A stretch of 64,000 nt of DNA from a beta proteobacterium AAP65 (GTDB lineage Bacteria > Pseudomonadota > Gammaproteobacteria > Burkholderiales > Burkholderiaceae_C): contig LJHW01000009.1 of NCBI GenBank assembly GCA_001295865.1, positions 62,001-126,000 on the forward strand. Reading direction: 5' to 3'. The notes beneath the pieces were generated by a model that was given only the letters and a program-made list of their open reading frames with translations, did no database searches and was not told where the DNA came from. Numbering within the stretch: position 1 is the first letter of the stretch; every line of letters begins with the position of its first letter. Positions 1 through 8,409 of the stretch are shown piece by piece. The translations under genes were made by a program, and so were the position numbers.

Positions 1-418
1 CGTGGTCGTCGGCGATCTTGAGTTCACGCGCCGAGCACAGCATGCCGCGGCTTTCGACGCCGCGCAGCTTGCCCACACCGATCTTGAAGGGCTTGCCGTC
101 TTCACCAGGCGGCAACTCTGCACCCACGGTGGCCAGCGGCACCTTGATGCCCACGCGCGCGTTGGGCGCACCACAGACGATCTGCAGCGGGCCGTCTTTC
201 GAGAAGGCGCCGGCGTCCACCGTGCACACGCGCAGGCGGTCGGCCTGCGGGTGCTGCTCGGCGGTGAGGATCTCGGCCACGACGATGCCGTGGAAAGGCG
301 GCGCCACCGGGCGCACCTCTTCCACCTCCATGCCGGACATGGTCAGCAGGTCGGCCAGTTCTTGCGTGTTCAGCGGCGGGTTGCAGAACTCGCGCAGCCA
401 GGATTCGGGGAATTGCAT
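1..418 (-). CDS. pheT: Phenylalanyl-tRNA synthetase beta subunit, N-terminal part (cut by window edge)
   Basis: Beta subunit of the cytoplasmic alpha2-beta2 phenylalanyl-tRNA synthetase. Only the first 139 codons lie in the window; the gene continues past base 1. The start is the ATG at 418-416, giving [11 protein letters not shown] followed by the MSGMEVEEV segment typical of PheT N-termini. A tRNA-binding (EMAP/OB-fold) domain begins near residue 40, with motifs such as [20 protein letters not shown] and [11 protein letters not shown]. Only two bases separate the start from the pheS stop, so the subunits are co-transcribed and probably translationally coupled. The family is normally about 800 residues, so most of the protein is outside the window. 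Confidence 0.95.
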   Translation of the reverse strand, partial: MQFPESWLREFCNPPLNTQELADLLTMSGMEVEEVRPVAPPFHGIVVAEILTAEQHPQADRLRVCTVDAGAFSKDGPLQIVCGAPNARVGIKVPLATVGAELPPGEDGKPFKIGVGKLRGVESRGMLCSARELKIADDH

Positions 419-420
419 GG

Positions 421-1476
421 TCAGTTGAACTGCGAGAGGAAGCGGAGATCGCCATCGAACATCAGGCGCAGGTCGTCGATGCCGTAGCGCAGCATCGCGA
501 AGCGGTCGGCGCCAATGCCGAAGGCAAAGCCGATGTGCGCTTCAGGATCGAGCCCGAAGTTGCGCACCACGTTCGGGTGCACCTGGCCGCTGCCGGCCAC
601 TTCCAGCCAGCGGCCGGCCAGCGGGCCGCTGCCGAAGCGGATGTCGATCTCGGCGCTGGGCTCGGTGAAGGGGAAGAAGCTCGGGCGGAAACGCACGTCG
701 AAGTCGTCGGTCTCGAAGAACTCGCGCACCAGCGAAGCGAACACGACCTTCAGGTCCTTGAAGCTGACGTTCGCCCCCAGCCACAGGCCTTCGATCTGGT
801 GGAACATGGGCGAGTGCGTGGCATCGCTGTCCACGCGGTACACGCGGCCTGGCGCGATGACACGGATCTCCGGCATCGGCAGGCCTTGCGCCGCCAGCGC
901 GGCGTGCTGCTTCGCGTGCGCCTGGGCATACCGCACCTGCATCGGGCTGGTGTGCGGGCGCAGGCAGAGCCAGCGGCCCTGCGCGTCTTTCATGTCGACG
1001 TAGAAGGTGTCCTGCATTGAACGCGCCGGGTGGTTTTCCGGGTTGTTCAGCGCAGTGAAACTCATCCAGTCAGTCTCGATCTCGGGGCCTTCGGCGACGT
1101 CGAAACCCATGCTGCCGAAGATGGCCTCGATGCGCTCGATCGTGCGGCTCACCGGGTGCAGGCCGGCCACGCCGCGGCCTCGGCCGGGCAGCGTGACGTC
1201 CAGCGCCTCGGCGCGCAGTTGGGCCTGCAACTCGGCTTCGGCCAGCGCTTCACGGCGGGCCTGCAACGCGGCTTCGATGGCGGCCTTGGCCTGGTTGATC
1301 TCGGCGCCGCGGGTCTTCTTCTGCTCGGGCGCCAGCGCGCCCAGGCCCTTGAGCAGCTCGGTGAGGCGGCCGCTCTTGCCCAGGAAGCGGGCCTTGGCGT
1401 CTTCAAGCGCTGCGCCCTGGGTGGCGGCGGCAAAGTCGGCCTGCGCCGCCTGCACGAGGGTGTCGAGATCGTTCAT
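421..1476 (-). CDS. pheS: Phenylalanyl-tRNA synthetase alpha subunit
   Basis: Catalytic alpha subunit charging tRNA-Phe; 351 residues, a normal size. The N-terminal coiled-coil arm (about residues 1-85) is rich in Ala, Leu, Glu and Arg. The class II core follows, with motif 1 around [17 protein letters not shown], motif 2 around [11 protein letters not shown] and motif 3 [15 protein letters not shown] near the C-terminus. The ATG at 1476 starts MNDLDTLVQ; the frame stays open upstream to 1755, but that extension overlaps rplT and has no family similarity. Last-but-one gene of the thrS operon, upstream of pheT. A strong hairpin with a U-run lies just upstream, so expression is probably set by partial readthrough. 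Confidence 0.97.
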   Translation of the reverse strand: MNDLDTLVQAAQADFAAATQGAALEDAKARFLGKSGRLTELLKGLGALAPEQKKTRGAEINQAKAAIEAALQARREALAEAELQAQLRAEALDVTLPGRGRGVAGLHPVSRTIERIEAIFGSMGFDVAEGPEIETDWMSFTALNNPENHPARSMQDTFYVDMKDAQGRWLCLRPHTSPMQVRYAQAHAKQHAALAAQGLPMPEIRVIAPGRVYRVDSDATHSPMFHQIEGLWLGANVSFKDLKVVFASLVREFFETDDFDVRFRPSFFPFTEPSAEIDIRFGSGPLAGRWLEVAGSGQVHPNVVRNFGLDPEAHIGFAFGIGADRFAMLRYGIDDLRLMFDGDLRFLSQFN

Positions 1477-1502
1477 CGCTGGGGAAACGGACAGAAATCG
1501 GG

Positions 1503-1534
1503 AAAAAAAAGGCCGCCACGAGGTGACGGCCTTT
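1503..1534 (-). terminator. Intrinsic terminator or attenuator between rplT and pheS
   Basis: Read on the minus strand, 1534-1503 forms a stem of arms 1523-1531 and 1511-1519 (nine pairs, one of them G-U), extended by an A/U tail, with a three-base loop and an eight-U run at 1510-1503. A second perfect hairpin (arms 1551-1557 and 1562-1568, loop of four) lies just upstream. Position matches the attenuator before pheS in enteric bacteria, but no Phe-rich leader ORF is visible between rplT and this hairpin, so a pheM-like mechanism is not supported. It may simply lower pheST expression relative to the ribosomal-protein genes. Confidence 0.75.
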
Positions 1535-1577
1535 GAGTGCTTGAAAGCTATCGGTGCTGAAGCACCGACGGCGGGGA

Positions 1578-1934
1578 TCAAGCCAATTGAGCCTTCACCT
1601 TGTCGACGATGCTGCTGAAGCCAGCAGGATCGTGGATGGCCATGTCCGACAGCACCTTGCGGTCGATGTCGATGCCGGCCTTCTTCAGACCGGCCATGAA
1701 CTTGCTGTAGGTCAGACCCAGGCCACGGCTGGCCGCGTTGATACGCGCAATCCACAGCTGACGGAACACACGCTTGCGTGTGCGACGGTCACGGTAGGCG
1801 TACTGGCCGGCCTTCATCACCGCCTGCTTGGCGATGCGGAAGACGTTCTTGCGACGGCCGCGGAAGCCCTTGGCGAGCTTCAGGATCTTTTTGTGGCGGG
1901 CGTGTGCGGTGACACCACGTTTGACGCGAGGCAT
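1578..1934 (-). CDS. rplT: 50S ribosomal protein L20
   Basis: Binds 23S rRNA and is needed early in 50S assembly; in E. coli it also represses rpmI-rplT translation. The 118-residue length is standard. The N-terminus [20 protein letters not shown] and the segment [20 protein letters not shown] are diagnostic of L20; the C-terminal globular half includes [18 protein letters not shown]. Starts with ATG at 1934, 32 bases after rpmI. Part of the thrS-infC-rpmI-rplT-pheST operon. Confidence 0.98.
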   Translation of the reverse strand: MPRVKRGVTAHARHKKILKLAKGFRGRRKNVFRIAKQAVMKAGQYAYRDRRTRKRVFRQLWIARINAASRGLGLTYSKFMAGLKKAGIDIDRKVLSDMAIHDPAGFSSIVDKVKAQLA

Positions 1935-1966
1935 TCAATAACTCCTTGTGCGTACGTTGAAGTGGG

Positions 1967-2170
1967 TCAGAGACCGGCCATCGGCAGCATCTTGGCGATG
2001 CTGCCCAGGTCGCTCTCGTGCACGTTGGCCGGGCCGCGCAGGTCGCGCTTGCGGCTGGTGCTCTTCTTCGTGAGGATGTGGCGCTTGAACGCCTGACCGC
2101 GCTTGACGGTACCACCCGGACGCACGCGGAACCGCTTCTTGGCGCCGCTCTTGGTCTTCATCTTGGGCAT
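1967..2170 (-). CDS. rpmI: 50S ribosomal protein L35
   Basis: Small basic large-subunit protein of 67 residues, beginning [16 protein letters not shown] and carrying the [15 protein letters not shown] segment typical of L35. An open frame extends 17 codons upstream, but the ATG at 2170 is the family start and has an AGAAGGAGC ribosome-binding site 5 to 8 bases before it. The 121-base spacer back to infC contains an inverted repeat that may serve L20-mediated translational control. Confidence 0.97.
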   Translation of the reverse strand: MPKMKTKSGAKKRFRVRPGGTVKRGQAFKRHILTKKSTSRKRDLRGPANVHESDLGSIAKMLPMAGL

Positions 2171-2192
2171 GACTGCTCCTTCTTGAATTGCT

Positions 2193-2237
2193 GCTGCAGG
2201 CGGCACCGGGTTGGGGTGCACTTGCGAGGCCTGCAGC
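2193..2237 (-). promoter_or_regulatory. Inverted repeat in the infC-rpmI spacer, possible L20 operator
   Basis: A perfect nine-base inverted repeat (GCCTGCAGC at 2229-2237, GCTGCAGGC at 2193-2201 on the plus strand) lies directly upstream of the rpmI ribosome-binding site. In E. coli and Bacillus, L20 binds folded mRNA upstream of rpmI or infC to repress its own operon. The location fits, but I cannot show the L20-binding fold here, and in GC-rich DNA such a repeat may be incidental. Confidence 0.3.
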
Positions 2238-2291
2238 CGCTTCTTTTCGCTGCCGCGGTGACCAGACCGCGACCACGAAACTCTGTCTTTT

Positions 2292-2840
2292 TTACTTCCG
2301 CTTTGGCGCCAGCACCATGATCATCTGGCGGCCTTCGAGCTTGGGCATGTGCTCCACCATCGCCACATCGGCCAGCTCGTCGCGGATGCGTTCCAGCATG
2401 CGCATGCCGATGTCCTGGTGGGTGATCTCGCGGCCGCGGAAGCGCAGCGTGACCTTGCCCTTGTCGCCGTCTTCGGCAATGAAGCGCCGCAGGTTGCGCA
2501 TCTTGATGGCGTAGTCGCCATCGTCGGTGCCCGGGCGGAACTTCACTTCCTTGATCTCAATGACCTTCTGCTTGCTCTTGGCTTCAGCGGCCTTCTTCTG
2601 CTCTTGGTACTTGAACTTGCCGTAGTCCATGAGCCTGCACACCGGGGGGTCGGCGGTGGCAGCGATCTCCACCAGGTCGACATCCAGTTCCCCTGCCATG
2701 CGCAACGCTTCCATCGTGCTGACGATGCCGAGCGGTTCGTTTTCGACCCCGTTCAGGCGCACCTGCGGCGCCATGATTTCCCGGTTCAGACGGTGCTTGC
2801 GCTCCGCGTTGGGCACGCGGCGGTCCATGAAGGTAGCGAT
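2292..2840 (-). CDS. infC: Translation initiation factor IF-3, ATC start codon
   Basis: IF-3 binds the 30S subunit, keeps subunits apart and checks start-codon and initiator-tRNA pairing. The protein has the N-domain ([23 protein letters not shown]), a lysine-rich linker ([14 protein letters not shown]) and the C-domain ([31 protein letters not shown]). I place the start at the ATC at 2840-2838 (182 residues). An AGGAG at 2853-2849 is eight bases from this ATC but 20 bases from the first ATG at 2828. IF-3 genes commonly use rare starts (AUU in E. coli), which IF-3 itself discriminates against, giving autoregulation. Second gene of the operon, 69 bases after thrS. Confidence 0.95.
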   Translation of the reverse strand: MATFMDRRVPNAERKHRLNREIMAPQVRLNGVENEPLGIVSTMEALRMAGELDVDLVEIAATADPPVCRLMDYGKFKYQEQKKAAEAKSKQKVIEIKEVKFRPGTDDGDYAIKMRNLRRFIAEDGDKGKVTLRFRGREITHQDIGMRMLERIRDELADVAMVEHMPKLEGRQMIMVLAPKRK

Positions 2841-2909
2841 GGTTCCAGCTCCTGTTGCAACCCGAAGGCAAGCGGGCCACAGAAAAAACGAAAGCGCACC
2901 CGGTGGCGG

Positions 2910-4817
2910 CTATACCTTGGCAGCGATGTCGCTGGTGATCTTCGCCTGGAAGTCTGCCAACGCCATCACACCCAGGTCTTGATTGCCTCGGGCGCGCACG
3001 GCAACTGCCCCGTTTGCCTTCTCCTTGTCGCCAACGACCAGGATGAACGGGACCTTCTGCATCGAATGCTCGCGGATCTTATAGTTAATCTTCTCGTTGC
3101 GCAAATCGACGGCGACTCTAACTCCTTGTTTTTGCAGCGATTTCGCCACGCTTGCCGCGTAGTCGGCCTGCGCGTCGGTGATCGAGGCCACCACCACCTG
3201 GGTGGGCGCCAGCCAGGCAGGCAGCGCGCCGGCGTGCTGCTCGATGAGGATGCCGATGAAGCGCTCCAGGCTGCCCACGATGGCGCGGTGCAGCATGATG
3301 GGGCGGTGGCGGGCGCCGTCTTCGCCCACGAAATCGGCGTCCAGGCGCTCGGGCAGGTTGGGGTCGACCTGAATCGTGCCGCACTGCCAGGGGCGGCCCA
3401 GCGCGTCCTTCAGCGTGTACTCGATCTTCGGGCCGTAGAAGGCGCCCTCACCCGGCAGGTACTCGAACTCGCAGCCGGCCGCACGCAGGCCGTCGGCCAG
3501 CGCGGCTTCGGCGCGGTCCCAGCTCTCTTCCGTGCCGATGCGCTTTTCGGGCCGGGTCGAGAGCTTGTAGATGATGTTGTTGAAGCCGAAGTCCTTGTAG
3601 ACCTGCTGCAGCAGCTGCGTGAAGGCCACGACCTCGCCCTGGATCTGGTCTTCGGTGCAGAAGATGTGGCCGTCGTCCTGCGTGAAGGCGCGCACGCGCA
3701 TGATGCCGTGCAGGCCGCCGGTGGGCTCGTTGCGGTGGCACTGGCCGAACTCGCCGAAGCGCAGCGGCAGGTCGCGGTAGCTCTTGATGCCCTGCTTGAA
3801 GATCAGGATGTGGCCGGGGCAGTTCATCGGCTTGAGCGCGTACTGGCGCTTCTCCGATTCGGTCACGAACATGTTCTCGCGGTACTTGTCCCAGTGGCCG
3901 GTCTTCTCCCACAGGCCCTGGTCGAGGATCTGCGGGCCCTTGACCTCCTGGTAGCCGTTGTCGCGGTAGACGCGGCGCATGTACTGCTCCACCTCCTGCC
4001 ACAGCGTCCAGCCCTTGGGGTGCCAGAACACGGTGCCGGGGCTGTGCTCATCCAGGTGGAAGAGGTCGAGCTCGCGGCCGAGCTTGCGGTGGTCGCGCTT
4101 CTCGGCTTCTTCCAGCATCGTCAGGTACTGCTGCAGCGCTTCCTTGCTGGTCCAAGCGGTGCCGTAGATGCGCTGCAGCTGCTCGTTGTTCTGGTCGCCG
4201 CGCCAGTAGGCGCCGGCCACCTTCATCAGCTTGAAGTGCTTCAGGCGGCCGGTGCTGGGCACGTGGGGGCCGCGGCAGAGGTCTTCGAAGCCGCCTTCGC
4301 GGTAGAGGCTGACGTCTTCACCCGCCGGGATGCTGCCGATGATCTCGGCCTTGTAGTGCTCGCCCAGGCTCTTGAAGTAATCAACAGCCTCGTCGCGCGG
4401 CAGCACGCGGCGCTGCACGGGCTCGTTCTTGGCCGCAAGCTCGCCCATGCGCTTCTCGATGGCGGCCAGGTCTTCTGGCGTGAAGGGGCGCTTGTAGGCG
4501 AAGTCGTAATAGAAGCCGTTTTCGATGACCGGACCGATGGTCACCTGCGCCTCGGGGAAGAGCTCCTTCACCGCATAAGCCAGCAGGTGCGCCGTGCTGT
4601 GGCGGATGATCTCCAGGCCGTCGGCGTCCTTCTCGGTGACGATGGCCAGCGCCGCATCGGCCGCGATGCGGTGGCTGGTGTCCACCAGCTTGCCGTCCAC
4701 CTTGCCGGCCAGGGCGGCCTTGGCCAGGCCGGTGCCGATGCTGGCGGCCACCTCGGCCACCGTGAGCGCTTGCGGGTACTCGCGGCGCGAGCCGTCGGGC
4801 AAGGTGATCTTGATCAT
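2910..4817 (-). CDS. thrS: Threonyl-tRNA synthetase
   Basis: Charges tRNA-Thr in the cytoplasm; 635 residues, full length. Order of domains: TGS domain at the N-terminus ([15 protein letters not shown]), the second additional (editing) domain with [12 protein letters not shown] and [10 protein letters not shown], then the class II catalytic core with [21 protein letters not shown] and [15 protein letters not shown], and a C-terminal anticodon-binding domain ending near [11 protein letters not shown]. The ATG at 4817 has GGAG eight bases upstream. It is the first full gene of the operon, preceded by a Thr-rich leader ORF and an intrinsic terminator (4837-4862), so its transcription, and that of infC to pheT, is probably attenuated by charged tRNA-Thr. 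Confidence 0.98.
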   Translation of the reverse strand: MIKITLPDGSRREYPQALTVAEVAASIGTGLAKAALAGKVDGKLVDTSHRIAADAALAIVTEKDADGLEIIRHSTAHLLAYAVKELFPEAQVTIGPVIENGFYYDFAYKRPFTPEDLAAIEKRMGELAAKNEPVQRRVLPRDEAVDYFKSLGEHYKAEIIGSIPAGEDVSLYREGGFEDLCRGPHVPSTGRLKHFKLMKVAGAYWRGDQNNEQLQRIYGTAWTSKEALQQYLTMLEEAEKRDHRKLGRELDLFHLDEHSPGTVFWHPKGWTLWQEVEQYMRRVYRDNGYQEVKGPQILDQGLWEKTGHWDKYRENMFVTESEKRQYALKPMNCPGHILIFKQGIKSYRDLPLRFGEFGQCHRNEPTGGLHGIMRVRAFTQDDGHIFCTEDQIQGEVVAFTQLLQQVYKDFGFNNIIYKLSTRPEKRIGTEESWDRAEAALADGLRAAGCEFEYLPGEGAFYGPKIEYTLKDALGRPWQCGTIQVDPNLPERLDADFVGEDGARHRPIMLHRAIVGSLERFIGILIEQHAGALPAWLAPTQVVVASITDAQADYAASVAKSLQKQGVRVAVDLRNEKINYKIREHSMQKVPFILVVGDKEKANGAVAVRARGNQDLGVMALADFQAKITSDIAAKV

Positions 4818-4836
4818 GTTGAAAGCTCCAGAAACG

Positions 4837-4862
4837 AAAAAAGCGCGGGGAGTGCCGCGCTT
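4837..4862 (-). terminator. Intrinsic terminator (attenuator) ahead of thrS
   Basis: On the minus strand the arms 4862-4855 and 4848-4841 pair perfectly (eight base pairs) around a six-base loop, and the transcript then runs into Us (4842-4837). It sits about 20 bases before the thrS ATG and 40 bases after the leader ORF stop, where only an attenuator or leader terminator makes sense: all six downstream genes would be lost if it worked constitutively. Confidence 0.85.
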
Positions 4863-4888
4863 GTCTTCAGGGGGTGGGGTGCAGGCGT

Positions 4889-4938
4889 GACAGCGCGGCC
4901 GACTAGCTCTCGGTGGTGGTGAACCGGGTAGTCCGCGG
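4889..4938 (-). promoter_or_regulatory. Alternative pairing segments of the thrS attenuator
   Basis: Numbered as in trp attenuation. Segment 1 (4938-4929) lies in leader codons 5-8. Segment 2 (4905-4889) starts at the leader stop codon. Segment 3 is 4865-4854 and segment 4 is 4848-4841. Segment 2 can pair with segment 1 (TAGTC with GACTA plus a four-base CGCG helix across a bulge). It can also pair with segment 3 (11 pairs, one bulged base), which destroys the 3:4 terminator. A ribosome stalled on the Thr codons leaves segment 2 free for segment 3. A ribosome at the stop codon covers segment 2 and lets the terminator form. Pairings were read by eye; no folding energy was computed. Confidence 0.7.
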
Positions 4939-4950
4939 TGTCATAACCAT
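4903..4950 (-). CDS. Threonine-rich leader peptide of the thrS operon
   Basis: A 15-codon [18 protein letters not shown], in which six codons are Thr (positions 4, 7, 8, 11, 12, 13), with four ACC codons. It starts at the ATG at 4950 (a second in-frame ATG is at 4944), preceded by AAAGG a few bases upstream. It ends just before a segment able to form either an antiterminator or a 1:2 hairpin. The composition, length and position are those of amino-acid biosynthesis leader peptides. A weak -10-like TACACT at 4995-4990 would give a short 5' leader, but no convincing -35 was seen. No function is expected for the peptide itself. Confidence 0.8.
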   Translation of the reverse strand: MVMTPRTTRFTTTES

Positions 4951-5002
4951 TGCGCCTTTCTCTGCCCTTGTTCGTTGATTTCGGCCGGCAGTGTAACGCG
5001 CC

Positions 5003-6085
5003 TCAGCGCAGAGGCAGGGCTTCGACAGGCCGGCCATCGCGCACCAGTTCCGCGAACTCATCGGCCAGGCGCTGGCTTTCGGCCAGGGCCTGGCGCCACA
5101 GGCGCTGGCGGCTGGCCGGGTCTTGGCCGTAGCGCTTGAAGTCGCTGCGGTCGGGCAACTTGCCGCCAGGCAGGCGGCGCACCCACTCTGGCTTCGGCGA
5201 CAGCAGCACCAGGTTGTCCAGCGCCGGGCTGGCGCGGTGGCGGCGTTTCCAGGCCTTGTCCAGCCAGCCGGGCACGACCTGCGCGCCGAAGTGCGGATAC
5301 AGCACGAGCCCCTCGCCCATGCCCGCATAGCCCAGGTGCAGGTGGTAATCGGTGATGCCACCGTCGAAGTAGGTGCCGGCCGGGCCGCCGGGCACGTCCT
5401 GCACGGCTTCCAGCCAGAAAGGGATGGTGCAACTGGCCAGCACGGCGGGCATGAGGTTGGCCGCCGTCAACGGCACCTGGCGCGTGGGGTAGTCGGCCAG
5501 CGGCACGGGCAGAGGCTCGCGCGGGTCGCTGAAGACCACACGCTCCATCCAGCCGCCCAGGGCGCTGCGCGAGGCCGCGTTCGCGGCAAAAGCCGCCATC
5601 CAGCCCAGCGGCATCTTCACGCGGCCCGGGCGGTGCAGCAGGCGGCGACCGCGGCTGGTGAAGACGTGCAGCCGGCGCTGCGGGTGGGCCAGCAGCGTGG
5701 CCGCCTGCGTGCCCAGGCGTTCGTCAAGCTTGGCGCGGAAGACCTCGGTCACCACGCGTGCGGTGGGCGGCTTGCCCGGCTCGCTGGGGTAGGTCTGGGT
5801 GATGTAGTCCTCGGCCAGCTGCGCCAGGGCGACATCAGGATCGGCCGTGCAGGCCGCGGCCATGCGCCAGGCGCCGATGGAGGCGCCCAGCAGGTGCAGG
5901 CTGTGCGTGCTGCCGGCGAACCACTCGCCGAAGAGATAGCGGTCCAGCGGGATGAGCGACAGCCCCTTGGGCCCGCCCGCCGCTGCGGGCACCACACGCA
6001 CATCGGCCGGGCGCAGGCCGTGCTGGCGCAGGTGCTCGCGGGCCTTCGAGCCGGCGTGCACCGCCAGGGCTTGCTGCTGGGGCAT
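5003..6085 (-). CDS. Patatin-like phospholipase domain protein
   Basis: A 360-residue predicted serine acyl hydrolase. The nucleophile elbow GASIG places the catalytic serine at residue 69, after a glycine-rich stretch (AAAGGPKG, residues 34-41) that would form the oxyanion hole. The partner Asp is at residue 241 in the motif FDGGITDYH. These are the two catalytic elements of patatins. No signal peptide is evident, so a cytoplasmic or membrane-associated lipid substrate is likely. The ATG at 6085 is chosen because upstream codons lie inside the TonB-receptor gene, whose stop is two bases before it. The two genes are therefore coupled. Substrate unknown. Confidence 0.85.
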   Translation of the reverse strand: MPQQQALAVHAGSKAREHLRQHGLRPADVRVVPAAAGGPKGLSLIPLDRYLFGEWFAGSTHSLHLLGASIGAWRMAAACTADPDVALAQLAEDYITQTYPSEPGKPPTARVVTEVFRAKLDERLGTQAATLLAHPQRRLHVFTSRGRRLLHRPGRVKMPLGWMAAFAANAASRSALGGWMERVVFSDPREPLPVPLADYPTRQVPLTAANLMPAVLASCTIPFWLEAVQDVPGGPAGTYFDGGITDYHLHLGYAGMGEGLVLYPHFGAQVVPGWLDKAWKRRHRASPALDNLVLLSPKPEWVRRLPGGKLPDRSDFKRYGQDPASRQRLWRQALAESQRLADEFAELVRDGRPVEALPLR

Positions 6086-6087
6086 GC

Positions 6088-8409
6088 TCAGAACCGGAGC
6101 ACGGCGTTGGCCGTGACTTGCGCCACCGCGCTGCGGCGCGAAACCGTGCTGGCGGTGAAACCATCCAGGTCGGCCACGCTGCTGCGCGACACCGCGTCGA
6201 TGGGGAAGAGGTTGTTCGCCGCCACACGGAACTGCAGCTGCCCGTCCACGCGCCAGGCGACGAAGGCATCCAGCCGGCGCACCGCGCTGCGCCAGATGCG
6301 CTGGCGGTCGGTCTGCGCCGTGCTGAATGAAGGTGTCATGGAGAAGCTGGCGCCGTAGGAGATGCCGCTGCGCGCCACGCGGTCGTCGAAACCCAGCGTG
6401 GCCTGCCAGGGCGGCTGGCCCTCCAGCCGCGCATCGGGGTCGTCGATCTGCTCCACCGCCGAGCGGTAGAGCGACAGCGAAGCGCGCAGCTGCAAGGCCG
6501 AAGCCGGCCCTGGCCAGCCGGCGAGCAGTTCGCGCGCGCGGCCCTTGATTTCGAACTCGAAGCCCGTGCTGCGCGCCGTGCCGATGTTGGCCGGCCGCGA
6601 AACCCAGCGCTGCACGGGCGCCTCGGGCACGGTCTCCAGCGCGATGCGGCGGCGGATGAGTTGGTCGATCTGGCGGTGGAAGGCGCCCATGCTGAACACA
6701 CCGCCAGCGGGCAGCTGCGTCTCGAAGGCGAGTTCCAGGGCGGTGGCCTTTTCCGGCTGCAAGCCGGGGTTGCCGGCGCTGTCTGCGGCCAGGGGCGTGT
6801 TGGCCTGGTCGCGTTCGTAGTTGCCGTTGAAGTTGTAGCGTGACAGGAGCAGGCTCGCATCGGGCGCACGCAGGCTCTGCGACACGCTGGCGCGCAGCAC
6901 ACGTTTGCTGCGCGGATCGAAGGCGCGCCGCACGTGCACGATGGGCAGCAGCGCGCCGTGGCTGGCCTCGACGTGCTCGCCCTGCCCCGTCACGGCGCTG
7001 TGCTGGCGTTCGCCCCGCACCCCGGCCACCACCGACCAGGCCGGGTCGGGCAGCCACTCGTCCTGCGCGTAGACCACCTGGCGCTGCACCTCGGCCACGT
7101 AGGGCCGGCCCAGGCTGCCGTCGCGCCGCTCGGTGGCGCCGCTGCCGTAGTCCTCGAACAGGCGGCGCAGCTCGCGGCGGTGGCGCTCTTCCAGCTCCCA
7201 GCCGGCCAACAGGGTGTGCGTGTCGCCCAGCGGCTGGCGCCAGCGGCCCGATTGGCTGAGACGCCGCTCACGCTGGCCGTTCAGGTTGTCGCGCTGCGCG
7301 GTCTGTGCGCCCAGCGCATTGCGCCCCTGCCACTGCCCCCACGAACGCGAGAGCGTGCTCTGCGCACTGCCTTTCAGCTCGAGCCGGCCGCCATCGGCCT
7401 GCTTGTGCACCCACTGGCCCTGCAGGCGCTGCATCTCCCAGCTGCCGCGCGAGGCCGAGCGTTCGGCCACCGTCGTCACGGGCGTGCCCATCAACACCTC
7501 GGTGCTGCGGCGCGTGAGGTTGCGCGACTCGTTGCGCTGCAGGAAGAGCTGGGTGTTGAGGGTGTCGCTGTCGCTGAGCTTCCAGTCCAGCCGCGGTGTG
7601 AAGTTCACGCCGCCGCCGCGCCATTCGTCTTGCGACGTCACCCGGTCTTCACGCCGCGTGCTGCCGACCGGCCGCGAGACGCGCTCCACCAGGCCTTCAC
7701 CGGCATTGGCCCAGGTGTAGGCCGTCAAGGGCAGCTGGAAGCCGATGGCGCCGATGCGGTCGCCCCAGCTCGGCGTGGTGCTGCCCTGCGGTGACAGCGC
7801 GCGGTAGCCCAAGGCGGCACGCACCTCGCGCGTGCGCAGCTTGGGCGCGCTGCGCAGGATGACGTTGATGCTGCCGGCCACGCCGCCCTGCTCGGCCGTG
7901 GGGCCCTTGATGACCTCGATGCGCTCGATGTCACCCGGGGCCAGCTGGTCGAGGCTGAAACCCGGCGGTGCCGGTTCTCCGTTGATCAGGATGAGCGTGT
8001 AGCCGCCGCCCAGGCCGCGCAGACGCGGCGCGTCGCCGTCCAGCGAGATGCCCGGCAAGCGCTGCAGCACGTCGAGCACGCTGGTGTCGCCGTTCTGGTC
8101 GAGTTCTTCGCGGCCCACCACCGTCATGCCGACGGTGGCATCGCGCCGCTCTTCGGCTTCGGTGAGGCCGCGGCCTTCGACGACGATTTGCTGCGGGGCA
8201 TCGGCGGCCGGCGCTGGTGCGGGGGGTGGCGCAGGTGCCGATGCTGCACGTGCCGGCGCTGGGGCCGCAGCTGCAGTTGCCGAAGAGGCCGCGGGCGCAG
8301 CCGGCGCCACCGCCGGTGGTGCCGCCTGGGCCCACGCGGCAGCGGTCAGCGCCCACGCGAGCGCGGCCCCGCCGAAGCGGGCCACCGGCCGCGTGCAGCG
8401 TTCTTTCAA
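6088..8409 (-). CDS. TonB-dependent outer-membrane receptor
   Basis: A 773-residue outer-membrane transporter. A signal peptide (MKERC to about AWAQA, residues 1-28) is followed by an Ala/Pro-rich linker, a plug domain (about 70-190, with VLQRLPGISLDGD, LRGLGGGYTLILINGEP and IERIEVIKGPTAEQGGVAGSINVILR), and a beta-barrel ending in a terminal aromatic residue (NAVLRF). The start is TTG at 8409, overlapping the tex stop by four bases (TTGA). The barrel has no feature I can tie to a named ligand; FecA/CirA-type siderophore or vitamin receptors are the general class. The following patatin gene is two bases away, so both probably act in one envelope process. Confidence 0.9.
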   Translation of the reverse strand: MKERCTRPVARFGGAALAWALTAAAWAQAAPPAVAPAAPAASSATAAAAPAPARAASAPAPPPAPAPAADAPQQIVVEGRGLTEAEERRDATVGMTVVGREELDQNGDTSVLDVLQRLPGISLDGDAPRLRGLGGGYTLILINGEPAPPGFSLDQLAPGDIERIEVIKGPTAEQGGVAGSINVILRSAPKLRTREVRAALGYRALSPQGSTTPSWGDRIGAIGFQLPLTAYTWANAGEGLVERVSRPVGSTRREDRVTSQDEWRGGGVNFTPRLDWKLSDSDTLNTQLFLQRNESRNLTRRSTEVLMGTPVTTVAERSASRGSWEMQRLQGQWVHKQADGGRLELKGSAQSTLSRSWGQWQGRNALGAQTAQRDNLNGQRERRLSQSGRWRQPLGDTHTLLAGWELEERHRRELRRLFEDYGSGATERRDGSLGRPYVAEVQRQVVYAQDEWLPDPAWSVVAGVRGERQHSAVTGQGEHVEASHGALLPIVHVRRAFDPRSKRVLRASVSQSLRAPDASLLLSRYNFNGNYERDQANTPLAADSAGNPGLQPEKATALELAFETQLPAGGVFSMGAFHRQIDQLIRRRIALETVPEAPVQRWVSRPANIGTARSTGFEFEIKGRARELLAGWPGPASALQLRASLSLYRSAVEQIDDPDARLEGQPPWQATLGFDDRVARSGISYGASFSMTPSFSTAQTDRQRIWRSAVRRLDAFVAWRVDGQLQFRVAANNLFPIDAVSRSSVADLDGFTASTVSRRSAVAQVTANAVLRF

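Noticed and set aside
1535..1577. Possible Phe-rich leader peptide before pheS.
   Set aside because: No ATG/GTG ORF with repeated Phe codons is found between rplT and the hairpin.
1477..1755. N-terminal extension of pheS by 93 codons.
   Set aside because: It overlaps rplT and lacks any synthetase similarity; the family start at 1476 fits.
4837..4950. T-box riboswitch upstream of thrS.
   Set aside because: No T-box-like specifier or antiterminator consensus; the Thr-codon ORF and the alternative pairings indicate ribosome-dependent attenuation instead.
4951..5361. Longer frame leading into the Thr-rich leader peptide.
   Set aside because: It overlaps the patatin gene in another frame; the short ATG start with a nearby AAAGG and the pairing segments explain the data better.
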